Source: Bradyrhizobium guangdongense
Lineage (GTDB): Bacteria; Pseudomonadota; Alphaproteobacteria; Rhizobiales; Xanthobacteraceae
Assembly (NCBI RefSeq): GCF_004114975.1
Contig: NZ_CP030051.1
Span: 992,001-1,056,000 of the forward strand
DNA length: 64,000 nt
Direction of reading: 5' to 3'
In this document: positions 57,106-64,000 of the stretch, one piece after another
Layout: every line of letters starts with the position of its first letter
Numbering within the stretch: the first letter of the stretch is position 1
Translations under genes and position numbers: made by a program
Notes under the pieces: generated by a model
What the model was told of the DNA's origin: nothing
What the model saw: only the letters and a program-made list of their open reading frames with translations
The model's database searches: none

Positions 57106-57949
57106 CGTGATCCGCGAGCTGGAGAGGTATCTCGGCCATACTGACGCCAACCGCTTGACGTCGGAGAACTTGGTCGATTGGAAGCGTGCGCTGGTTGCGG
57201 GCGGATTGCGACCCAAAACCATTCAAGGAGCCAAACTTTCGCCGGTGCGGGCGATCTTGCAATGGGGCGTTCAGAACAAGCTCCTTGGCTCCAATGCTGC
57301 CGAAGGCATTTCCCTCGAACTCAGAGCCAAACAAGGAGAGCGCAAGCGAAGCTTCACGGATGAAGAAGCGAAGACGATCTTGCGAGCTGCGCTCTTGGAG
57401 AAAGAACCAGTCAAGAGGTGGGTGCCATGGATCGGCGCCTACACCGGAGCGCGACTTTCCGAAATCTGCCAATTGCGCCGGGAGGACGTCCTAAAGATTG
57501 AAGATATCTGGTGCATAAAGTTCGTCCCGGAAGCTGGCTCGCTCAAGACGGCTGGATCGGAGCGCATCGTCCCTGCTCACCCGGCGCTGGTTGAGTGTGG
57601 CTTTCTCAAATTCGTCGCCGAAGTGAGATCCGGGCCTCTCTTCGCCGAACTCTCTCCAGACAAGTTTGGCAAGCGCGGTGGTAATGGGACCAAGATGATC
57701 GGGCGGTTCGTGCGTCAGCTTGGATTGAAAGACCCACGACTGTCTCCAAGCCATTCATGGCGCCACCGGATCAAGACACTCGGACGAAAACATGGACTTG
57801 CCCAAGATATATTGAATGCGATCACTGGCCACGGCTCGAAGTCGGTCGCCGACTCGTATGGCGAGTTTCCTGTGGAGGCGCTTTATCGAGAGCTTCGCAA
57901 GATTCCGGCTCTCAATTTGGGCGGCTTCGCGCAGGGAAAGGGGACTTAG
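57106..57949 (+). pseudogene. Tyrosine-type integrase, 3' part (catalytic domain)
   Basis: Continuation of the integrase split at 53060, in the correct frame: VIRELERYLGHTDANRLTSE in the core-binding domain, then the catalytic domain with Arg in TGARLSEICQLRRED, Lys near AGSLKTAGSERIV, H-x-x-R in SHSWRHRIK, His in ITGHGSKS and the Tyr nucleophile in VADSYGE. Joined to 52339-53060 it gives 521 codons. An open frame from 57086 gives a fragment that could still be translated but lacks the N-terminal domains. Confidence 0.88.
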
Positions 57950-58314
57950 AAGGCTGCTGGTCGCAAGCACAGCACCTACGAGAGCTACCGCAACACCGTG
58001 GCAAAGCTTGTGGGGTTCCTAACTGTTTATTGGGGCACCGATGGCGGTGGCAGGAGCTCCAAGATCCTTTGCATCAGCCATCACAACCATTGACAGATTC
58101 GTGTCGGTGAAGCCAACTAGCAGTGGGCCGCCATGCGGATGCTTCAGGTTCAGAGCTAGAGTGCGGATGGGACTTGGTAGCTGCTGCGCGAACGAAATGG
58201 CACGAGGCGAGAGAAGTTCAAGATATGGGAAGATCATGTTTGACCGCCTGTCATGCCCGCCAATATTGAAGCGCTAGGGCACCGGCGGCGCGTGAACAAG
58301 GACTTTGCCAAGCC
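57950..58314. other. Gap with a possible second integrase remnant
   Basis: Directly after the integrase stop, codons at 57962-58021 read RKHSTYESYRNTVAKLVGF, which resembles the start of a tyrosine-recombinase core-binding domain; this may be a scar of another integrase. The remainder to 58314 has no good gene; a minus-strand frame 58019-58237 (72 aa) has no recognisable family and weak initiation. Confidence 0.35.
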
Positions 58315-60378
58315 GTGACCAATCTTCAGTTCAGCGTGAAGCCGCGTCTCCTAACTCTGCTGGGTGACCAGTTAATACGCGACGCCTCTATCGCCGTCTT
58401 TGAACTTGTCAAAAATGCCTATGATGCTGACGCGACTGAATGTCACGTAACGCTAGAACATCTTAATGCTCCAAGTGATGGCTGCGTTGTTGTTCAGGAC
58501 AACGGCGTAGGAATGGATGCAAAGACCATACGTGAAGCCTGGATGGTCATCGCAACAGACTTTCGCAAGGTCCAGAGAGACGAAAACAGACGAACGCGGA
58601 AGTTTCATCGTCTTCCGTTAGGCGAAAAAGGACTCGGTCGACTGTCGGTGCACAAGCTCGGGCACCGCGTCCGGCTCGTGACAAAAGTAAAAGGCGGCCC
58701 CGAGATCGTCATCGAGATAGATTGGGACGAACTTGAGGAGGCGAGTAGTTTTGACCGCGCAGCCGCAGTCATGACAGAAAGAGAGCCGCGTATCTTTACC
58801 GGCAGCAAAACCGGTACGCGCCTCGAAGTGAGCCGACTTAGAGAGGAGTGGTCACGCGGCGAGCTGCGACGGCTTCATCGCTCAGTGAACAGCCTATGCT
58901 CGCCTTTCGAAGGGCCCACAGATTTCAAGGTAAGTCTGTCTGCTCCAACCAACGAGCGTTGGCTCGATGGAATGTTTGCCGCGAGCGACGCGAGAAAATG
59001 TGCGCTGTACCACGTCCGCGGCACTTTCGAAGGCTCCAAAATGCAGTTTGATTACCGGTTCAGACCCCCGCCGGGGTTTGAAAAGCAGCTCACTGCGCAG
59101 CATCGCAAGGCAACGCACCCCCTTGAGCGCAGGGCCGGAAGGAAGACGGAGCTACTTGATCTTTCGAAGTACGAGATCGGTAAAGTACGGTTCGAGTTTC
59201 TTCTTTATGATAGAGCGCCAGGAATTCTCCGATCTGTGACTGACGATGTGACCGGACTCAAAGACTTCCTTGATGAAAATGGCGGAATAAGAATCTATCG
59301 AGATGGCATACGCGTCTTTGATTTTGGAGAGCCTGGAAATGATTGGCTCAATCTTGATATTCGTCGGGTGAATACTCCGACCGCGAGAACGAGCAACAAT
59401 CAGATTCTTGGAACTTTGCAGCTGAGTGCCGAGTCGAGTGCAGACCTGCGCGAAAAGACAAACCGTGAGGGGTTTATTGAGAACCCTGCATTTTCAGATT
59501 TTCGGGAAGCGGTAATAGGCGTTCTTACCCAGGTCGAAGCCGAGAAGACCAAAGAACAAAGAAAGCTTCGTGAAGCTCTGGGGCGCGGCACCGGCAAAAG
59601 GGTATTTCAGAAACTGGGCGACCTTCGAGATATTCTGGAACGCAAGGGTGTTCTCAAGGAGGTTGAGCCACGATTGAAGGCGGTTGAGAAGGAGATGGAA
59701 ACCTACCGTGACCAGTTATTGCACGCCGCGGTACCCGGGCTAAGCGTTGGGATCATGCTCCACGGCGCCGAGAAGATTCTGGAAGAACTAAGAGCGGCGG
59801 CGGCAAAAGGGACAGACGTTGCAAAAATAAAGGGCCTGGTCGAGAGCCTTTATCGTGCAATGCGCCCCGTAACAAACCTTCTGAAGAACCCGGGCCTCGG
59901 GAAAACCGGCGCCAAATCCCTCATCAAGGAAGCGATATTCAGCACCGAGTTGCGGCTGAAGAGGCATGGCATCAAATTGATCGACGGCCTCGATGAGGGT
60001 GACGAAGATTTCCCGGTCAAAGGCTCCAAACAGATGCTGGTTGCATCAATAACGAACCTAGTTGACAACAGCATCCACTGGTTGGAACACAAGAACCCAA
60101 AAACGAAGCTCCTGTATATTGGAACGACGCGTGACCCCGAAGGAGGTCCTGCAATAGTTGTGGGCGATAACGGCCCGGGATTTGGCAAGGATGATCCGGA
60201 GGACCTTCTGCAGCCGTTCTTCACGCGCCGCAGCGGTGGAATGGGCCTGGGCCTCTACATTACAGATGAGGTCATGCGGGTGAACAAGGGGCAGGTCGTA
60301 TTCCCCGGGAAAGGTGACGTTGACTTGCCAAATGGTATTGACGGCGCCGTCGTTGCTCTGCAATTTCTAGATGCATGA
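58315..60378 (+). CDS. Double-GHKL ATPase: MORC/Hsp90-like domain plus histidine-kinase-like ATPase
   Basis: Protein of 687 aa with two GHKL modules. The N-terminal one is MORC/Hsp90/MutL-like: E30 and N34 in ELVKNAYDADA, D62-N-G-V-G-M67 and lid G103EKGLGRLS111. A transducer-like middle (about 180-400) and helical region (about 420-560) follow; H483 in GIMLHGAEKI sits where a phospho-accepting or structural His occurs in related kinases. The C-terminal module is HATPase_c: N581LVDN585, D618NGPGF623, G642MGLGLY648. No membrane segment. It starts with GTG; AAGGA is upstream. It overlaps the receiver gene by 4 bp. Codon use is AT-richer than the core. Confidence 0.85.
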   Translation: MTNLQFSVKPRLLTLLGDQLIRDASIAVFELVKNAYDADATECHVTLEHLNAPSDGCVVVQDNGVGMDAKTIREAWMVIATDFRKVQRDENRRTRKFHRLPLGEKGLGRLSVHKLGHRVRLVTKVKGGPEIVIEIDWDELEEASSFDRAAAVMTEREPRIFTGSKTGTRLEVSRLREEWSRGELRRLHRSVNSLCSPFEGPTDFKVSLSAPTNERWLDGMFAASDARKCALYHVRGTFEGSKMQFDYRFRPPPGFEKQLTAQHRKATHPLERRAGRKTELLDLSKYEIGKVRFEFLLYDRAPGILRSVTDDVTGLKDFLDENGGIRIYRDGIRVFDFGEPGNDWLNLDIRRVNTPTARTSNNQILGTLQLSAESSADLREKTNREGFIENPAFSDFREAVIGVLTQVEAEKTKEQRKLREALGRGTGKRVFQKLGDLRDILERKGVLKEVEPRLKAVEKEMETYRDQLLHAAVPGLSVGIMLHGAEKILEELRAAAAKGTDVAKIKGLVESLYRAMRPVTNLLKNPGLGKTGAKSLIKEAIFSTELRLKRHGIKLIDGLDEGDEDFPVKGSKQMLVASITNLVDNSIHWLEHKNPKTKLLYIGTTRDPEGGPAIVVGDNGPGFGKDDPEDLLQPFFTRRSGGMGLGLYITDEVMRVNKGQVVFPGKGDVDLPNGIDGAVVALQFLDA

Positions 60379-60968
60379 TTTCACGGCTCTCCAATCCTTC
60401 GATCTGCGTCATTGATGACGAAGAGGACGACTACAGGCCTATCCTTGATGCGCTGAACGGGCTTTACGTGAGTTGCGTGCATCTGAAGGGAGACGCAGCC
60501 GGCCTCCCTTCCAAGCCGTTTCAGAGTTTGCGCCTGGTTTTTCTGGATCTGCATCTGACTGGCTCTGTTGGCCGAACTGGAGCGTCTCATACCGCAAATG
60601 TTTTCAGAAAGGTCGTCTCGTCGGAAACTGCACCGATCGTGGTGGTTATCTGGAGCAAGTTCGCGAGAGATACGCTGGGACAGGAAGACGTCCCACCTGA
60701 GGATCAGGAGACAGAAGCTGACCTGTTCAAGCGGTTTCTTATCGAGGCTGAACCTGCGTACAAGGAACGCTTGATCTTCATAGAAATGAAGAAGCCGAAG
60801 CAGAATGCGCGGCCAGGGCGGCGCGATTGGACGCAGCGTCTAAAGACACAGATCAAGAAGACGTTAAAGGGTCAGTCGGCTGTAGATGCGCTTTGGGCAT
60901 GGGAGCTTCTGTGTCGTTCGGCCTGCAATATTGACCCCCTAAGCCGGGGGATCGGCGTCCAAAATTGA
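60375..60968 (+). CDS. Receiver-domain (response regulator-like) protein, C-terminally truncated by IS21
   Basis: Partner of the double-GHKL protein, coupled by ATGA. The N terminus is a CheY-like receiver: acidic pocket D14-D15 in CVIDDEED, phospho-acceptor D58 in LVFLDLHLTG, and a VVIWSK strand near residues 91-95 in the Thr/Lys switch region. The insert between the receiver core and the later ERLIFIEMKKP part is longer than in CheY. Native sequence ends at residue 179; codons from 60912 on (CRSACNIDPL to the stop) come from the IS21 terminus. The original C-terminal output part is unknown. Confidence 0.8.
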   Translation: MISRLSNPSICVIDDEEDDYRPILDALNGLYVSCVHLKGDAAGLPSKPFQSLRLVFLDLHLTGSVGRTGASHTANVFRKVVSSETAPIVVVIWSKFARDTLGQEDVPPEDQETEADLFKRFLIEAEPAYKERLIFIEMKKPKQNARPGRRDWTQRLKTQIKKTLKGQSAVDALWAWELLCRSACNIDPLSRGIGVQN

Positions 60969-61025
60969 CCCCCTACAGATTGGTCTGTTGCGTTGCCTGC
61001 TTTGGAACGAAGCAGGTGGTGGGGG

Positions 61026-62525
61026 ATGCTGATCGTGGAGACGATTGCCCGGATCCGGCGCGAGCACTTCATCAAGGGCAAGACGATCAAGGAGATCGCC
61101 CGTGACCTGAAGGTATCGCGGAACACGGTTCGGAAGGTGCTGAGGTCGGGAGAGACCTCCTTCGAGTACGAGCGGCAGGTGCAGCCGCGGCCAAAGCTGG
61201 GACGATGGGCAGCAGAGCTTGATGGATTGCTGGCGGCGAACGCGGCTAAATCGGCTCGCGAACAGCTGACGTTGATCCGGATCTTCGAAGAGCTGCGCGG
61301 CCGCGGCTATGACGGCGGTTACGATGCGGTGCGGCGTTACGCCAGGCGGTGGAGCAAAGAACGCGGGCAATCGACCGCGGCCGCTTATGTCCCGCTGAGC
61401 TTTGCCCCAGGCGAAGCCTACCAGTTCGACTGGAGCCACGAGGTGGTCTTGCTGAGCGGCACCACGGTGATGGTGAAGGCCGCCCATGTCCGGCTCTGTC
61501 ACAGCCGCATGCTGTTCGTGCGGGCCTATCCGCGGGAGACGCAGGAGATGGTGTTCGACGCCCACGACCGGGCGTTCGCCCTGTTCAAAGGCACCTGCAC
61601 CCGCGGCATCTATGACAACATGAAGACCGCCGTGGAGACGATCTTCGTCGGTAAAGGGCGTCTCTACAATCGCCGCTTCCTGCAGATGTGCAGTCACTAT
61701 CTGGTCGATCCGGTCGCCTGCACGCCAGCGTCGGGCTGGGAGAAGGGGCAGGTCGAGAACCAGGTCGGGCTGGTGCGAGAACGCTTCTTCACGCCGCGGC
61801 TGCGGTTCAAAAACCTCGACGAGTTAAACGCCTGGCTGCTCGACAAATGCATCGCCTACGCCAAGGCTCATCGCCATCCGGAGCTGGTCGATCAGACGAT
61901 CTGGGACGTGTTCGAAGCCGAACGCCCCAATCTCGTTCCCTATGCCGGCCGCTTCGACGGCTTCCATGCGGTGACGGCATCGGTCTCGAAGACCTGCCTG
62001 GTGCGCTTCGACAACAACAAGTACTCGGTCGCAGCCAGCGCAGTCGGACGCCCCGTCGAGGTTCAAGCCTATGCCGATCGCATCGTGATCCGTCAGGATG
62101 GACGCATCGTTGCCGAGCACCCGCGATCCTTTGGCCGCGGCGATACCGTCTACGACCCCTGGCATTATGTGCCGGTGCTCGCCCGCAAACCCGGCGCCTT
62201 GCGTAATGGTGCTCCCTTCAAAGACTGGGTGCTGCCGGCCGCGATCGAGCGGATCCGGCGCAAGCTTGCCAGCACCGACGATGGCAATCGGCAGATGGTC
62301 GACATCCTCAACGCGGTGCTGACTGACGGTCTGCCCGCGGTGGAAGCGGCCTGTGCCGAAGCGCTCAGTCACAGCGTCCATTCCGCCGATGTCGTGCTCA
62401 ATATCCTGGCCCGTCAACGCGAACCCGCCCCACCGGCCAACATCATGACGCCGGCCGCACTGACGCTCCGTCATGCACCGATCGCCGATTGTGCTCGCTA
62501 CGACAACCTCCGGAGGACCATCTGA
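61026..62525 (+). CDS. istA: IS21-family transposase IstA
   Basis: DDE transposase of 499 aa. N-terminal [26 protein letters not shown] core: Asp in [12 protein letters not shown], Asp in [13 protein letters not shown] and Glu in [12 protein letters not shown]. The ATG at 61026 follows GGGGG. It differs strongly from the istA at 53999, so the two IS21 elements belong to different subgroups. The stop overlaps istB by 1 bp. Confidence 0.96.
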   Translation: MLIVETIARIRREHFIKGKTIKEIARDLKVSRNTVRKVLRSGETSFEYERQVQPRPKLGRWAAELDGLLAANAAKSAREQLTLIRIFEELRGRGYDGGYDAVRRYARRWSKERGQSTAAAYVPLSFAPGEAYQFDWSHEVVLLSGTTVMVKAAHVRLCHSRMLFVRAYPRETQEMVFDAHDRAFALFKGTCTRGIYDNMKTAVETIFVGKGRLYNRRFLQMCSHYLVDPVACTPASGWEKGQVENQVGLVRERFFTPRLRFKNLDELNAWLLDKCIAYAKAHRHPELVDQTIWDVFEAERPNLVPYAGRFDGFHAVTASVSKTCLVRFDNNKYSVAASAVGRPVEVQAYADRIVIRQDGRIVAEHPRSFGRGDTVYDPWHYVPVLARKPGALRNGAPFKDWVLPAAIERIRRKLASTDDGNRQMVDILNAVLTDGLPAVEAACAEALSHSVHSADVVLNILARQREPAPPANIMTPAALTLRHAPIADCARYDNLRRTI

Positions 62526-63388
62526 TGGAACGAACCCAAATCTTCGACCTCATGGGCGAACTCAAGCTCTACGGCATGAAGGCTGCCTTCGACGAGATCA
62601 TGGCGACTGCCGTCAAGCGCCAGCACGAACCTCAGCGCATTGTCGGCGACCTGCTCAACGCCGAGATCAACGAGAAGCAAGCCAGGTCGATCAAATACCA
62701 GCTCACCATTGCCAAGCTGCCGCTCGCCAAGGACATCGCCGACTTCCAGTTCGACGGCACGCCGATCAATCAGACTCTCGTCAATGATGTCGCTGGCGGC
62801 GGCTTCATCGCCCAACAACGCAACGTCGTGCTGGTTGGCGGCACTGGCACAGGCAAAACCCACCTGGCCATCGCCATCGCCAGAAGCTGCATCCGATCCG
62901 GTGCCCGCGGCCGCTTCTTCAACGTAGTCGACCTCGTCAATCGCCTCGAGACCGAGACCCGCAACGGACGGCAAGGACGGCTCGCCGAGCATCTGACCCG
63001 GATGGACTTCATCGTGCTGGATGAACTCGGCTATTTGCCCTTCGCGCAGTCCGGTGGCCAGCTTCTCTTCCACCTCGTCAGCCGGCTCTATGAGCGCGCC
63101 TCCGTCATCGTGACCACCAATCTCGCCTTCGGCGAATGGCCGAGCGTGTTCGGCGACGCCAAAATGACCACCGCGCTGCTCGACCGATTGACCCATCACT
63201 GCGACATCGTCGAGACCGGCAACGATAGCTGGCGGTTCAAGAGTCGAGACGACGATCACGCCACCCGCGCTCGTCTCGCCTCCGCTATCCCGGCCAGCTC
63301 CGACGAGACGAGCGCTACCAGCAAAACCCGCCGCACGAAGGGGTCAAAATTGGACGCCGATGAGGGGTCAAATTTGCAGGCCGATTGA
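62525..63388 (+). CDS. istB: IS21 helper ATPase IstB
   Basis: AAA+ ATPase of 287 aa. Walker [16 protein letters not shown], Walker [14 protein letters not shown], and sensor [16 protein letters not shown] are intact. The last codons ([14 protein letters not shown]) run into the terminal inverted repeat of the element. The start is the ATG in TGATG that ends istA. Confidence 0.96.
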   Translation: MERTQIFDLMGELKLYGMKAAFDEIMATAVKRQHEPQRIVGDLLNAEINEKQARSIKYQLTIAKLPLAKDIADFQFDGTPINQTLVNDVAGGGFIAQQRNVVLVGGTGTGKTHLAIAIARSCIRSGARGRFFNVVDLVNRLETETRNGRQGRLAEHLTRMDFIVLDELGYLPFAQSGGQLLFHLVSRLYERASVIVTTNLAFGEWPSVFGDAKMTTALLDRLTHHCDIVETGNDSWRFKSRDDDHATRARLASAIPASSDETSATSKTRRTKGSKLDADEGSNLQAD

Positions 63389-63390
63389 CA

Positions 63391-63589
63391 GATCGTCGGT
63401 GCGACCGCCCTGCTGAGGCATATTCGAAAGGGCCGTCATAAGCCCACACCATGGCTCGCTTCGCTGCTGCAGCGAAAGCCGCCAAAGTTGGTCGCAGTGG
63501 CCTTGGCCAACAAGTTTGCCCGCATCGCTTGGCGCTTGATGATATCGGGCGGCGTGTACAAGCAGCCGGTAGCCGTCATGCCGACTTGA
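63391..63589 (+). pseudogene. IS110-family transposase, C-terminal remnant
   Basis: Codons 63392-63589 read IVGATALLRHIRKGRHKPTP, WLASLLQRKPPKLVAVALAN, KFARIAWRLMISGGVYKQP and end at TGA. This matches the end of IS110 transposases (compare LLIVGAMSRLNW ... LVAIALANKMARTIW in the copy at 55753). The 5' part is missing, replaced by the IS21 element. Confidence 0.8.
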
Positions 63590-63850
63590 TCTGAAATCGG
63601 CCCGCGAGCAGATTGCTCGGCGGATTTCCCACGAACTTGCAGGACGCAGTAGATGGAAGGACCGATCGGTCGATACGCGCGAGCTTCCGAAGATTACACT
63701 GGCAACAAGAATGTCGCCCATGTGCTTGGAGCGCGCGTAGCGAACACCATCTCGGCCAGCGGGCTTTGTCCGCGCAAACAGGCCGGACATCTGATAGCAA
63801 GCGATCTGGCCAAAAGTCTGCTACAATCCTGACAAGTGGGGGCCGTCCAC
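63590..63850. other. Likely 3' flank of the IS110 remnant
   Basis: 260 bp with no convincing gene. It probably includes the downstream end of the degenerate IS110 element, ending just before the SRAP coding region near 63836-63850. Confidence 0.4.
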
Positions 63851-64000
63851 ATCTGCAATCTCTACTCCATGACAAAAAATGTCGAGGCGATCCGCCGCCT
63901 GTTCGGCGCCCTGAACAGCGACGTCGGCAACCTGCCGTCCATGCCCGGCATCTTTCCCGATTATCCGGCGCCGATTGTCCGAAACGCAGCCGAGGGGCGG
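63851..64000 (+). CDS. SOS response-associated peptidase (SRAP/YedK family), 5' part
   Basis: Reading from 63854 gives CNLYSMTKNVEAIRRLFGAL, NSDVGNLPSMPGIFPDYPAP and IVRNAAEGR, the N-terminal part of an SRAP protein, which crosslinks to abasic sites through its Cys2. The codon before TGC is ATC at 63851, where ATG would be expected; ATG 63869 would remove the Cys, and GTG 63836 would place it at position 7. The gene continues beyond the window. Confidence 0.75.
   Translation, partial: MCNLYSMTKNVEAIRRLFGALNSDVGNLPSMPGIFPDYPAPIVRNAAEGR

Larger units (their letters stand above)
60912..63390. mobile_element. IS21-family element, second type
   Basis: Inverted termini TGTCGTTCGGCCTGCAA (left) and, read inward, TGTCAATCGGCCTGCAA (right); both ends hold a further copy of GGCGTCCAAA-like/TTGACCCC sequence. 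The element is 2,479 bp with istA and istB on the plus strand, complete and of normal size. The flanks (CTTCTG before, GATCGT after) do not match, so no target duplication exists and the two sides were probably not adjacent before insertion. Confidence 0.88.

Noticed and set aside
58315..60968. Assignment of the GHKL/receiver pair to a named defence system such as Detocs
   Set aside because: The kinase lacks the TPR sensor region, and the visible partner lacks the nucleoside phosphorylase effector; the second N-terminal GHKL module also does not fit.
63368..63790. Minus-strand frame of 140 codons at the right end
   Set aside because: The plus strand encodes a recognisable IS110 transposase remnant over the same bases; the minus frame has no family features.

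Overview
The window is chromosomal DNA of a high-GC alphaproteobacterium, most probably Bradyrhizobium or a close relative. I infer this from the strong GC3 bias, the gene order DUF2948-hisD-UPF0262-low-MW phosphatase-maf-yacG, the rhizobial C-P lyase gene order, several copies of short palindromic intergenic repeats of the kind scattered through Bradyrhizobium genomes, and IS21 and IS110 elements. No database search was possible; assignments rest on motifs and family knowledge.

Layout. 1-12.7 kb: metabolic and housekeeping genes (PepSY membrane protein, LysR regulator, Tat-exported hydrolase, rhodanese, serA, an unusual ClpS-zinc finger-AAA ATPase fusion, a MarR/enoyl-CoA hydratase pair, a chemoreceptor, a DapA-family lyase). 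12.8-26.5 kb: a complete phosphonate-use locus in four transcription units: a minus-strand unit (hexapeptide acetyltransferase, a second PhnM-like enzyme, a DUF1045 2H phosphoesterase), phnCDE1E2 (transporter), phnF (GntR repressor) and phnGHIJKLMN (C-P lyase). The intergenic regions carry 11-bp-period Pho-box-like repeats, and a strong inverted repeat between phnF and phnG is a likely PhnF operator, which suggests joint control by phosphate starvation and by substrate. 26.5-38 kb: a PPOX-type flavin protein, an IS110 element, an SDR, a histone-like basic protein, metY with a hydrolase, and an IclR-controlled catabolic operon (Bug-type binding protein, flavin reductase, FAH-family enzyme, hydratase, RidA, amidohydrolase). 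38-52 kb: a luciferase-like monooxygenase, a cNMP-domain protein, a frameshifted HAD phosphatase, a structured non-coding block beside tRNA-Thr, a cNMP/thioredoxin-reductase-like fusion, SDR/TetR genes and the hisD cluster ending at tRNA-Phe.

52.25-63.85 kb is an accessory island on the 3' side of tRNA-Phe. Its tyrosine integrase was split by an IS21-family element that itself carries an IS110 element; removing 53061-57098 and one copy of the 7-bp target duplication restores a 521-codon reading frame. The cargo is an AT-richer two-gene operon: a 687-residue protein with two GHKL ATPase modules (MORC/Hsp90-like at the N terminus, histidine-kinase-like at the C terminus) and an overlapping receiver-domain protein. 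A second IS21 element cut the latter after residue 179. I see this pair as the best candidate for an undescribed, possibly defence-related, signalling system. The window ends in the 5' part of an SRAP (YedK-like) gene whose expected start codon reads ATC.

Two genes (2-keto acid hydratase at 35.6 kb, HAD phosphatase at 39.5 kb) each carry an apparent one-base deletion in a short homopolymer, so base-level sequence quality should be checked there.
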